Assembly (NCBI GenBank): GCA_012837325.1 | Contig: DURK01000004.1 | Coordinates: 1-32,307 of the forward strand | From: Clostridiales bacterium | GTDB lineage: Bacteria; Bacillota; Clostridia; Caldicoprobacterales; DTU083 | Direction: 5' to 3' | DNA: 32,307 nt | Part shown: piece by piece, positions 15,670 through 23,354 of the stretch | How positions within the stretch are numbered: position 1 is the stretch's first letter | How the letters are laid out: every line of letters starts with the position of its first letter | Made by a program: the position numbers and the translations under genes | The notes under the pieces: model-generated | Seen by the model: only the letters and a program-made list of their open reading frames with translations | Told to the model about the DNA's origin: nothing | Databases searched by the model: none

Positions 15670-16041
15670 TCAATGCTCAATTGCCTCTGACAGCCACCTT
15701 TTCAGAACCAATGCATGATTTATTTTTGGATCCCTGGCTGCGTACAGCAATGTTACATTACCTGTTTTTAGTTTTCTGGAAACCTCCCTGGCAAACTCCT
15801 CAGCCTTAGGATTGCGATCCAATTCAAGGAAATATGATTGGGCAAAGGATTCCATCTGCTCTGCCTGATGTCCGAACTCCTTCCGTATGGAAGTACTGGG
15901 AGCAATATCTTTTGCCCATTCATTGAGAGCGGCTCTTTCCTTGCTGATTCCTCTGGGCCATAGCCTGTCCACCAATATTCTATGACCGTCCTCTTCTGCG
16001 GGCATATCATAAATTCGCTTGATCTTAATTTTGTATTTCAT
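15670..16041 (-). CDS. DUF488 family protein (YeaO-like)
   Basis: A 123-residue cytoplasmic protein of unknown function. The family signature is clear: IKRIYDMPAEEDGHRILVDR, then LWPRGISKE, WAKDIAPS and, near the end, TLLYAARDPKINHALVL. The conserved Arg-Leu-Trp-Pro-Arg-Gly stretch suggests a phosphate or nucleic-acid contact, but no activity is established. It sits 14 bases after the uracil-DNA glycosylase-family gene and 10 bases before the AcpH-like gene, on the same strand. AGGGGA lies 10 bases before the ATG. Confidence 0.85.
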   Translation of the reverse strand: MKYKIKIKRIYDMPAEEDGHRILVDRLWPRGISKERAALNEWAKDIAPSTSIRKEFGHQAEQMESFAQSYFLELDRNPKAEEFAREVSRKLKTGNVTLLYAARDPKINHALVLKRWLSEAIEH

Positions 16042-16055
16042 TTAACTTCTTCCCC

Positions 16056-16712
16056 TTATGATACTTGTCCGACTTTCAGCTTATCCTTCAACGCAATCAT
16101 CCCGCGAACAAAGTCACTCTTACCTCCTTGAGCCGGATGTCGAACTTTTTCGTGCGGAATGCCAAGCTTGTTGAGGCTCTCTGCTGCCTTGTTGCCCATG
16201 GCAACCACCTTACTTATATGGAATGACTCAAGTATTTGGAGGAGAGGCTTTTCACCTAAAAGTAATTCCTTCTTCAACGGCGTTCGGTTGCTCAATGCAT
16301 TGTCCTTCTTATGTGGGTGAAAGGGAAAAGCATTCCAGGCCAGAACCATGATGTTGTGTTGAGTCAAGACCTCCCATATGATCGTAGCTGTAGCTTCCTT
16401 CATTAACTTCTCATTTTCAGCAGCCAGTCTGTAACCGTTTTGCTTACCAAACAGATTAAGCCCTTTCATATTGTTCATAAGCAAATGCTCACTGGTAAAA
16501 GGAACGCCGGTCAGGCGGCAGCCTCTGTAGCCGGGTGCCTCGCCCACCAATAGGATCTTAGGATTCACCTTTTGCATCTGCTGCAGATAGATATAGAGGT
16601 TGTTTCTTCTTATTGCATTTTCCGCGTGTTCATATGAATATTGGTTGTACACATTTGGTGTAACTTCCATTTCTGCCAACTCTTCTACAAATGCTTTTAG
16701 ACTCTTCACCAT
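16056..16712 (-). CDS. Uracil-DNA glycosylase superfamily protein
   Basis: Enzymes of this superfamily remove uracil or related bases from DNA. Residues 54-75 contain the active-site loop LLVGEAPGYRGCRLTGVPF, and WNAFPFHPH (about 124-132) is a conserved core strand. RHPAQGGKSDF near residue 196 corresponds to the second motif with its conserved His-Pro. The usual catalytic Asp or Asn of motif I is replaced by an Glu-Ala-Pro-Gly arrangement as in several family 4/5-like groups, and no set of four cysteines for an iron-sulfur cluster is seen. Substrate is therefore uncertain. It is the first gene of an apparent four-gene operon. The ATG follows AGGGATGG at short spacing. Confidence 0.75.
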   Translation of the reverse strand: MVKSLKAFVEELAEMEVTPNVYNQYSYEHAENAIRRNNLYIYLQQMQKVNPKILLVGEAPGYRGCRLTGVPFTSEHLLMNNMKGLNLFGKQNGYRLAAENEKLMKEATATIIWEVLTQHNIMVLAWNAFPFHPHKKDNALSNRTPLKKELLLGEKPLLQILESFHISKVVAMGNKAAESLNKLGIPHEKVRHPAQGGKSDFVRGMIALKDKLKVGQVS

Positions 16713-16770
16713 TCACCATCCCTAACCCTTGTGTGGAATCGACCACCGTGCAGCCTGTATAGTTACAGAT

Positions 16771-16779
16771 ATTGTATCA
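16771..16779 (-). promoter_or_regulatory. Possible extended -10 promoter for the glycosylase operon
   Basis: Read on the minus strand, TGA then TACAAT (16776-16771); no good -35 is seen. It would give a leader of about 50 bases. Confidence 0.3.
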
Positions 16780-16928
16780 GGAAAGCTGCAATTATCCTAT
16801 CTTTATCTTTTCGTTATATCCCATGCTGCTGATATGTTGCTCAATGGTTGATATATGGATACCCGTATGCAGGATTTTGCCACTTGATTAATCTTATTCT
16901 ATTTGTAACAACCGACCGGAATCGTCAG

Positions 16929-16972
16929 AAAAAAAGATTGGTAACCATTACTCAAGAAGTAAGGCACCAACC
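16929..16972 (-). terminator. Terminator of the MATE-yjbQ operon
   Basis: Read on the minus strand, GGTTGGT (16972-16966) pairs with ACCAATC (16942-16936, one wobble), and inside it TTACT pairs with AGTAA. The stem is followed by T7 (16935-16929). It begins about 48 bases past the yjbQ stop codon. Confidence 0.65.
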
Positions 16973-17019
16973 TTTATATTACTTGAAAAGCTCCCTGCTT
17001 TTTGTCCAAGAATTGTTTT

Positions 17020-17436
17020 TCATTCACCTATAATTTTAACCAAAACTCTTTTCGATCTTTTCCCGTCGAATTCGCCATAAAAGATTTGCTCCCACGGGCC
17101 GAAGTCCAGCCTCCCATTCGTAATCGCTACCACCACTTCCCTTCCCATGATGGTTCGCTTCAGGTGAGCGTCCGCATTGTCTTCGTATCCGTTATGTGCA
17201 TACTGACTGTAAGGCTTCTCCGGTGCCAATTTTTCCAGGAAAACCTCAAAATCACTATGGAGACCCGACTCGTCGTCATTGATAAAGACACTGGCCGTTA
17301 TATGCATGGCATTGCATAACAGCAACCCTTCCTTGATTCCACTCTCCCTCAAGCATTCTTCTACCTGCGGAGTAATGTTAAGAAAGGCTCTCCTCGTTCT
17401 GGTGGTAAAATACAGCTCTTTTCTGTAGGATTTCAT
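17020..17436 (-). CDS. yjbQ: YjbQ/UPF0047 family protein
   Basis: A 138-residue, widely conserved cytoplasmic protein; E. coli YjbQ has weak thiamine-phosphate synthase activity, but the true role is unclear. Family marks: [20 protein letters not shown], then [22 protein letters not shown] and [12 protein letters not shown], with the conserved His, Asn-Asp and Asn-Gly residues. The ATG at 17436 follows AAGGAGATGATC, a near-perfect ribosome site, so the nine extra codons upstream are rejected. It lies 29 bases after the MATE gene, presumably as the second gene of that unit, and is followed by a terminator. Confidence 0.9.
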   Translation of the reverse strand: MKSYRKELYFTTRTRRAFLNITPQVEECLRESGIKEGLLLCNAMHITASVFINDDESGLHSDFEVFLEKLAPEKPYSQYAHNGYEDNADAHLKRTIMGREVVVAITNGRLDFGPWEQIFYGEFDGKRSKRVLVKIIGE

Positions 17437-17465
17437 AGAGATCATCTCCTTTGTAAAAATCATTT

Positions 17466-18857
17466 TTATTGCCGACTCTCCGGCATAAGCTCTCCAAAAT
17501 CAACCATACCTTCGGTCCCGGGCTTTCTTTTTATCAGGATCATGAACCAGGACGTTAACACCACACCTTTGAGCATGCTGGATATGCTGATTGCCCACCA
17601 AACGCCATCCAGCCCCAGACGAGTTGAGGACAGGATCAAGGCTGTCGGTATTCGAAGCGCATTAAGAGTAATGCTGACGATGGAAGGTGGAACGGTTTTC
17701 CCCAATCCGTTAAAGGCACCTGCGCTGGTTAACTCCATGCACATAAAGAGCTGGGAAAAGCCTAATATTCTAAGATACACGATTCCCTGCCGGATGGTTT
17801 CTTCTTCCGGCACAAAGATGGAAAACAGCGGTCTCCCGGCAAAAATCAGCAGCGCTGTGGCAAATATCCCGATGATGGACATAATGGTCATTCCAACTTG
17901 ATAACCTTTTATGATTCTGGACCGCTTCTGTGCGCCAAAATTCTGCCCGACAAAGGCAGCCATGGCTGTCTGGAATCCTGCTGCGGTCATCCAGGATATT
18001 GCTTCGATCTGGGAGCCCACCTTTTGTACCGCTATTGGAATCGGACCCCACTTTGCAATGATCCTCGCGATCACCATTGCAAAACCGGTAAACAGCCCGC
18101 TTTGAAGAGCCACCGGAAACCCCAGCTTTACAATTCGTTTGATATGTGTCAGGTCAGGAGCCTTGAACAGCTTCAGATTCGAGAACAGCTGAGTTTTCTT
18201 TACAGCAGCGGCAATGAAAATGGATGTAACAATGGCCTGCGCGATAACGGTTGCGATGGCAGCCCCTGCAACTTCCATTCTGGGAAAAGGTCCGACGCCC
18301 AGTATCAAAAGTGGATCCAGAATCATATTCGTTATCAGCCCGACTGAATTGATTAAGAAAGGCGTTCTGCTTTCCCCATATCCGTTAAATATCGCTGTGA
18401 AAACAGGGTTTATGAAATAAAACAACAACCCGCCGGCTATGATTACCAAATATGTGACGGCATCCTTGACGATGTCAGCTTCTCCAAGATGAAAGAAACC
18501 AATCAGGGATTTTCGAAATAAGATGAGTATGGATGCATAAAAAATAGAAAGGACAACAATCATTTGAATGCTGTGCTTCATATATACCTTTGCTTCCGTC
18601 ATGTCTTTTCTGCCAACGGACTGTGCAACCCCTACTTCTGCACCTATTTTGGGAATCAGAACAAATGCCATCCCCAGCCATGTATAAAAACCGGCTGTCC
18701 CCACTGATGCAACCGCTCTTGAGCCGATTCTGCCTACCCATATCATATCTGTTAAATTATAAGCCATCTGGACAAAAGATGTTCCCATGATAGGAAGAGC
18801 AAGCCTGAACAGGGCCCTTGCTATGCTGCCTTCTGTTAAGTTGTTTGTCTTTGCCAT
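17466..18857 (-). CDS. MATE-family efflux transporter
   Basis: A 463-residue, 12-helix membrane protein that exports drugs or metabolites in exchange for sodium ions or protons. Two similar halves are visible: [25 protein letters not shown] opens the first, and [19 protein letters not shown] opens the second, with [18 protein letters not shown] after it, which is the typical second-half signature. The short Gly-rich link [14 protein letters not shown] between helices 4 and 5 is also typical. Substrate cannot be told from sequence. The gene has its own promoter (TTGCTC, 17 bases, TATAAT) and is followed by yjbQ. The start follows a purine-rich AAGGGGCAGATGAAGGA stretch. Confidence 0.93.
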   Translation of the reverse strand: MAKTNNLTEGSIARALFRLALPIMGTSFVQMAYNLTDMIWVGRIGSRAVASVGTAGFYTWLGMAFVLIPKIGAEVGVAQSVGRKDMTEAKVYMKHSIQMIVVLSIFYASILILFRKSLIGFFHLGEADIVKDAVTYLVIIAGGLLFYFINPVFTAIFNGYGESRTPFLINSVGLITNMILDPLLILGVGPFPRMEVAGAAIATVIAQAIVTSIFIAAAVKKTQLFSNLKLFKAPDLTHIKRIVKLGFPVALQSGLFTGFAMVIARIIAKWGPIPIAVQKVGSQIEAISWMTAAGFQTAMAAFVGQNFGAQKRSRIIKGYQVGMTIMSIIGIFATALLIFAGRPLFSIFVPEEETIRQGIVYLRILGFSQLFMCMELTSAGAFNGLGKTVPPSIVSITLNALRIPTALILSSTRLGLDGVWWAISISSMLKGVVLTSWFMILIKRKPGTEGMVDFGELMPESRQ

Positions 18858-18900
18858 TCCTTCATCTGCCCCTTATGCATCATTCATCCATTCATCAACA

Positions 18901-18929
18901 ATTATATTCATTAATTCAGCATTGAGCAA
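18901..18929 (-). promoter_or_regulatory. Promoter for the MATE-yjbQ operon
   Basis: Read on the minus strand: TTGCTC (18929-18924), 17 bases, TATAAT (18906-18901). It starts about 30 bases past the rlmH stop codon. Confidence 0.65.
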
Positions 18930-18957
18930 GAGGATGGCAATTGAATAGAATAATCTG

Positions 18958-19437
18958 CTACTTGTGATACGGTTCCCCCCTGGCTATCTTGAATGCCCGA
19001 TAGATCTGCTCCAAAAGGATCAGCCTCATCAGCTGATGGGGAAAGGTGAAGCTGGAAAAGGACAAAACCAGATCGGCCCGCCTGATGATCGCTTCATCCA
19101 AGCCTACGGAGCCGCCTATGATAAAGTCAACCCTGCTTTGTCCTGATAATCCATATTGCTGCAGCCTGTCGGAAAACCCCTCCGAAGAAAGGGATTGTCC
19201 TTCGATTGCCAATGCAATTTTCATCGCATCCTCCCGAATATACCTTCCCAGCCGTAGTCCTTCCTTTTCCTTGACCATTTGGACTTGAGCAGGAGACAAG
19301 GACTCCGGCGCTTTTTCATCCTCCACCTGGATCATTTCAATCTTTGCATACCGGCTGAGACGTTTTGTATACTCCGAAATACCCTGCATCAGATACTTTT
19401 CTTTAATTTTTCCTACACAAACCAGCCTGATATTCAT
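18958..19437 (-). CDS. rlmH: 23S rRNA (pseudouridine-1915 N3) methyltransferase
   Basis: RlmH methylates pseudouridine 1915 in helix 69 of 23S rRNA using S-adenosylmethionine, on assembled 70S ribosomes. At 159 residues it is the usual length. The SPOUT-fold knot is visible in FIIGGSVGLDEAIIRRADLVLSFSSFTFPHQLMR, and the protein ends in RGEPYHK, the invariant C-terminus. It opens with MNIRLVCVGKIKEKYL. In B. subtilis this gene follows walJ and htrC; here the same order holds except that a CPBP protease gene is inserted between htrA and rlmH. Confidence 0.97.
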   Translation of the reverse strand: MNIRLVCVGKIKEKYLMQGISEYTKRLSRYAKIEMIQVEDEKAPESLSPAQVQMVKEKEGLRLGRYIREDAMKIALAIEGQSLSSEGFSDRLQQYGLSGQSRVDFIIGGSVGLDEAIIRRADLVLSFSSFTFPHQLMRLILLEQIYRAFKIARGEPYHK

Positions 19438-19515
19438 TCCTCATCTTCCCATTCCTGATATATGCTTATCCATCCCAAGCTCCATTCCCCGCTCCTCATG
19501 AGGTTGAAAGGTGTC

Positions 19516-20550
19516 TTACAGTACCGGAACAGGATTCACCATCTCCATCACTTCAAATACGAGAAGGAAAACAATAATAGCTATGGCAAGAATCAGCGGC
19601 AAAACAACCGCCGTCATCTTTCCTTTATGCACATTGGCGACGGAAGGCAGACCCTCCTGCTTGCCCCTGGTTACCATATGAAACCCCGCAAAGCATCCGC
19701 CAAATAAAATCAAGGAAATGAAGCCGATAGCAGACCATACAATGATCAGCATTCGAAGCTGATCAGGCGGGATATTGGCCAGCGGATTCGACATACCCTC
19801 AATACCCTCAATATCCACCATATCCGAAGGCAGGAGGTTGATCAGCAAGTTGGAAATATAAGCAAAGGTAACAGCGATTGCATTGTTGACAAAATGATAA
19901 ATGATACTGGGCCAGATGGAGTTTGACCGATAAGCAATATAGCACAGCAAAATACCCATGACGATAATAGCCGGGATGGATACAATGCTCAGGTGCAGAA
20001 AAGCAAACAAAATACCTGTGAAAAGAATGGAAGCCAGTCTGCCGACCCGTTCATAACCCCTTTGAATCACGCCCCGGAACATGAACTCCTCCAAAATGGC
20101 CGGTGTTGCTGCAATAACAAGGATTGCCATAAGATAATGCCTGCCCGTTTCAATGGGGGGGATGGTTGCAGTCTGGGGGGTGCCGAATTGACTGAGGAAA
20201 AAGATCCAAAGCAGGTTAATGATCCCAATGACACCATATCCGAAAACCGCCAGACCAATGGACAAGAGAATTTCAGCCGCACTGATTTTACTTAGCCGAA
20301 GAGTATACTTGATATCCCTTTTCTGCCAAATCAAATATAAAACGGTTGGCAGACCGATGGTCACCAGCTGCAGCAGGAACATGTATAAATAGTATCGGTC
20401 ACCTTCCGTGTTAAGACGGGTTGTAAGCACGGAAGAAAGCAGCATCAGCAGAAGAACAGCCAAATACAGTATACCGCTTGCAATAGGAGTGGAAGACCTA
20501 TTGCTTTCCTTTATCTGATCCTCATACATCGGGTTCATGTTATCAAACAT
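19516..20550 (-). CDS. CPBP-family intramembrane glutamic endopeptidase
   Basis: A multi-pass membrane protein of 344 residues with the CPBP (CAAX protease/bacteriocin-processing) motif set: EEFMFRGVIQRGYE with the catalytic Glu pair, FAFLHLS with the His after the next helix, and YHFVNNAIAV with the His-Asn pair. About eight hydrophobic segments are seen, the last two after the catalytic core. Members process prenylated peptides, bacteriocins or membrane regulators; the target here is unknown. The ATG at 20550 follows GGGAGGAATTT; an in-frame start 27 codons earlier is rejected. Upstream is the htrA terminator, so it is probably transcribed separately, together with rlmH 78 bases downstream. 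Confidence 0.88.
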   Translation of the reverse strand: MFDNMNPMYEDQIKESNRSSTPIASGILYLAVLLLMLLSSVLTTRLNTEGDRYYLYMFLLQLVTIGLPTVLYLIWQKRDIKYTLRLSKISAAEILLSIGLAVFGYGVIGIINLLWIFFLSQFGTPQTATIPPIETGRHYLMAILVIAATPAILEEFMFRGVIQRGYERVGRLASILFTGILFAFLHLSIVSIPAIIVMGILLCYIAYRSNSIWPSIIYHFVNNAIAVTFAYISNLLINLLPSDMVDIEGIEGMSNPLANIPPDQLRMLIIVWSAIGFISLILFGGCFAGFHMVTRGKQEGLPSVANVHKGKMTAVVLPLILAIAIIVFLLVFEVMEMVNPVPVL

Positions 20551-20660
20551 CGAAATTCCTCCCTTCTTATCTATCTTATCGTATTTGCGATATCCAGTAA
20601 ATAGAAACAAAGAATTGCAAAAGAAGGTCAAGAATTATGCGAAAACAAAGCTGTGACAGA

Positions 20661-20681
20661 TAAAAAGCCCCGATATGGGGC
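20661..20681 (-). terminator. Terminator of the walJ-htrA operon
   Basis: Read on the minus strand: GCCCC, five-base loop, GGGGC, then T5. It lies about 47 bases past the htrA stop codon. Confidence 0.8.
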
Positions 20682-20727
20682 GTAATAACCAATAGCTGCA
20701 TCGCCAATTGCATACATTCCAATTGTT

Positions 20728-21900
20728 CTACCTCATATGGCCATTGTTCTGCCTTGTGTTTAATACAGTGCTCTCCTCCAATGTCATGGTGAATTCCATT
20801 TCCCTTCCGTCCCGCATGACAACAACATCAACGGTATCACCAACATGGTGGGAATAAACGGCTATACGGAGTTCAAGCATTTTGGTGACCAGCTTGTCAC
20901 CCAACCGGGTTATGATATCATCTACCCGAATACCGCTTTTATATGCCGGACCCCGCGGATCGATATTTACTACATATACACCATCAACCAGGCCGTCAGT
21001 TTGTTTGTAGTAATGAGCAATGGCCTTATCGTATCCGACTACGCCGATGTAGGGAGTCGTAAATTCACCATCCTCCAGAAAATGCTGAATGATGGGCTTG
21101 GCAGCATTGATGGGTATGGCAAATCCGATTCCCTCTGCGCTGACCACCTTAACGGTATTGATTCCGATGATCTGTCCGTTGACATCTATCAGGGGGCCTC
21201 CGCTGTTGCCGGGATTAATGGAAGCATCCGTCTGAATCAGATCCTCCATGAAATTCTGGCCCCTTTCCGTACCCACCTCCACCGTACGGTCCAGAGCGCT
21301 GATGATCCCTGCTGTAGTGGTATGCTGAAACTGAAGACCAAGTGGAGTTCCGATTGCAATAGCCGGGTCACCGACAATTAGTTGAGAACTGTCCCCAAGC
21401 TCGGCTGCAGGAAGATCCGAAGCATGAACTTTGATAACAGCTAGATCCAGTGTGGGATCTGTCCACAGCACCCTGCCTTCCAGCTCATCTCCGTTATGCA
21501 TGATTACCTTTATCTCAGCTTCTGTTGAAACTGCTACATGGTCGTTGGTTATCACATAGCCGTCCCGACTGACGATAAAGCCCGAACCAACTCCTTCTAT
21601 CACAGTACCCGGCTCAAGCCCATACCCTTCACCCTGAACATGGGTGGTTGAAATGCCCACTACCGAAGGACTTATTTTTTGTACCGCCCGGGCGATGGCA
21701 CCTGTTTGAGCCGGATCTCTCACAGGCATTGACTGCTGAATATGCTGTGGAAATGGAGTTTCCCCATACGGATACGGGTCCCCGCTTTCCGAGGGCGGAA
21801 AGGTGTTGCAGGAAGACAAAAAAATCATTGCGGTCATGACAATGATAGGTATCACAGTAAACTGCCTTGCTTTTCCCAAATTCAAGCATGCCGGACGCAA
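20728..21900 (-). CDS. htrA: HtrA/DegP-like trypsin-type serine protease with one PDZ domain, probable lipoprotein
   Basis: An envelope protease that degrades or processes misfolded exported proteins. The catalytic triad is visible: H121 in ITNDHVAV, D152 in DPTLDLAVIK, and S233 in INPGNSGGPL. Residues about 285-375 form a PDZ domain (IDPRGPAYKSGIRVDDIITRL). The N-terminal hydrophobic stretch ends in FLSSC, a plausible lipobox with Cys31, so it may be a lipoprotein rather than a single-pass protein as in B. subtilis HtrC. The start is TTG at 21900, spaced from GGGAGGG; an ATG closer to that site is in another frame and stops after seven codons. It lies 37 bases after walJ and ends at a terminator. 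This pair matches the walJ-htrC order of Firmicutes. Confidence 0.92.
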   Translation of the reverse strand: MRPACLNLGKARQFTVIPIIVMTAMIFLSSCNTFPPSESGDPYPYGETPFPQHIQQSMPVRDPAQTGAIARAVQKISPSVVGISTTHVQGEGYGLEPGTVIEGVGSGFIVSRDGYVITNDHVAVSTEAEIKVIMHNGDELEGRVLWTDPTLDLAVIKVHASDLPAAELGDSSQLIVGDPAIAIGTPLGLQFQHTTTAGIISALDRTVEVGTERGQNFMEDLIQTDASINPGNSGGPLIDVNGQIIGINTVKVVSAEGIGFAIPINAAKPIIQHFLEDGEFTTPYIGVVGYDKAIAHYYKQTDGLVDGVYVVNIDPRGPAYKSGIRVDDIITRLGDKLVTKMLELRIAVYSHHVGDTVDVVVMRDGREMEFTMTLEESTVLNTRQNNGHMR

Positions 21901-21937
21901 GCCATTCCCTCCCGTTTTTCGTTATGGCCTGCTCCGG

Positions 21938-22735
21938 TTATCCGATATGATAAAAGTTGCTGGCGCGATCCCGGTAGGTTAAATCCACCTGTATATCCCG
22001 GCCTGCCTGGACACCATTGCTCTCCAGAATATCCACAACAGTCTGATAGGCCAGTTGGGGATAGTTGTTATCCTTGCTCAAGTGAGCCAGCAGAACATGG
22101 GTAACCTTCCCCTTTACCATTTCCAGCAAGGCCTGTCCCGAATCTTCATTGGACAGATGCCCTTTTCTGCCAAGAATCCGTTTCTTCAAGTAGCCGGGAT
22201 AAGGTCCGGCCATCAGCATATTTGCATCGTGGTTGGCCTCCAGGATAACCAGATCCGAGTCCATAACGCTTTTTATGATTTTGCTGTTAGTGTGCCCCAA
22301 ATCAGTGACGATACTTATTTTTTTATTTTTATAGGAAAAGCTGAAACCAACCGGATCTGCCGCATCATGGGGAATCTGAAAGGGCTGGATGTTGATGTCC
22401 TGAATATAAAAATCCATATCATTATAAAAAACCCGACGGTTCCCGGCGTCGATTCTTCCCAATTTGGATTCCATGGCCTGCCAGGTTTCCTCATTGGCGT
22501 ATACGGGAACATGAAATCTCCTGGAAATCGCACCTACAGCACTAATATGATCGGAATGCTCATGGGTAACCAGAATGCCCTGTAAATCACGGCCGTCTAT
22601 ACCAATCTGCCCCAGTCCGGCAACAACATTCTTCATAGATGCCCCGGCATCCACCAGGACATGGGTTTTCTCTGTTCCTATATAGGTTGAATTCCCGCTG
22701 CTTCCGCTAAAGAGCGAGCACACCTTGAAATTCAT
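21938..22735 (-). CDS. walJ: WalJ/YycJ metallo-beta-lactamase-fold hydrolase
   Basis: A 265-residue metal-dependent nuclease-like protein of the MBL fold. MNFKVCSLFSGSSGNSTYIG opens it as in YycJ, and the metal ligands H58, H60, D62 and H63 lie in THEHSDH, followed by IPHDAADPVG and TDLGHTN. In Firmicutes the gene sits with the walRK cell-wall two-component genes and with htrA; here walRK is absent from the window but htrA and rlmH follow. B. subtilis WalJ is linked to DNA double-strand break or mismatch repair. The ATG at 22735 follows AGGAGGAAAACC, so the 17 codons upstream are rejected. Confidence 0.93.
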   Translation of the reverse strand: MNFKVCSLFSGSSGNSTYIGTEKTHVLVDAGASMKNVVAGLGQIGIDGRDLQGILVTHEHSDHISAVGAISRRFHVPVYANEETWQAMESKLGRIDAGNRRVFYNDMDFYIQDINIQPFQIPHDAADPVGFSFSYKNKKISIVTDLGHTNSKIIKSVMDSDLVILEANHDANMLMAGPYPGYLKKRILGRKGHLSNEDSGQALLEMVKGKVTHVLLAHLSKDNNYPQLAYQTVVDILESNGVQAGRDIQVDLTYRDRASNFYHIG

Positions 22736-23057
22736 TGGTTTTCCTCCTGATTCTACCAAACCCGATAAAAGTATGCATGTCCACATACAGGTATGACGGG
22801 ATTATGTATCGTTTCATATTAATACATATTCATCATTATATTACAAAACTCACGTCCTTTCTATCTTAATTCTTTTTCTTGTCCGGCAGCGCTTGCATAT
22901 ACATCCGTTTTTTAACAGCTTATCTTTCTTATCAATTGTCAGCTGGATGAAACCAAAAAGAAACGAATTTGGCGGCGGATAAACAACCGCAAATTCGTTC
23001 CTTCAACCTATTATAGATACCTGTTACCGGTTACATATATACCTGTTGGTAAGCCTC
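22736..23057. other. Intergenic stretch between walJ and the TRAP-like operon
   Basis: About 320 bases without a gene. It holds the terminator of the TRAP-like operon (22954-22999). A TATAAT hexamer at 22840-22835 on the minus strand could serve walJ, but I see no matching -35. The rest is AT-rich and shows no other structure. Confidence 0.6.
22954..22999 (-). terminator. Terminator of the C26-TRAP operon
   Basis: AACGAATTT-G-GCGG (from 22962) pairs with CCGC-AAATTCGTT (ending 22999), 13 pairs with one bulged base. On the minus strand the stem is followed by TTTCTTTTT. It is about 60 bases past the stop of the last gene. Confidence 0.75.
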
Positions 23058-23342
23058 TTAGGCAGATGCGGATTTCTCCTGCTTGGACTCACTGGTTTTC
23101 AAAGTCAGTTCATGAGAATCATCCACATAGAAAGCGAACATTCCGACAAGAGAACCGATGGCGGAAAGAGTAATCGCTTTGTACATTACATTTTTACAGA
23201 AGATAGCCAATGATTGACCAAAGTCACCGCCAGCTATAAATGCAATTAAGAGCAACACAAAAACCAAAGCACCAACCAGGACTGCAATCGTCATGCTGAT
23301 TCCAAAAACATGCTGGCAAAAACCTACTACCTTTTTCTTCAT
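23058..23342 (-). CDS. Small two-helix membrane protein, probable partner of the TRAP-like permease
   Basis: 94 residues, not recognised as a named family. Two hydrophobic segments are seen (about 15-40, and about 55-76), with a charged C-terminal tail rich in Ser, Lys and Glu. It begins 12 bases after the large permease gene on the same strand and is the last gene before the terminator, so the two are probably made together. Classic TRAP small subunits (DctQ) are about 160-200 residues with four helices; this protein has half of that, so it would be an unusual small subunit or an accessory factor. The ATG is followed by three lysine codons. Confidence 0.6.
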   Translation of the reverse strand: MKKKVVGFCQHVFGISMTIAVLVGALVFVLLLIAFIAGGDFGQSLAIFCKNVMYKAITLSAIGSLVGMFAFYVDDSHELTLKTSESKQEKSASA

Positions 23343-23354
23343 TGCTATCCCCCC

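Larger units (their letters stand above)
16713..17019. other. Intergenic stretch between the glycosylase operon and yjbQ
   Basis: About 300 bases with no convincing gene. It holds the terminator of the MATE-yjbQ unit on its right and the likely promoter of the glycosylase operon on its left. The short open frame at 16848-17033 on the plus strand has no ribosome site and overlaps the terminator, so it is not called. Confidence 0.6.

Noticed and set aside
16848-17033. A 61-codon plus-strand open frame
   Set aside because: It overlaps the terminator of the MATE-yjbQ unit and has no ribosome site.
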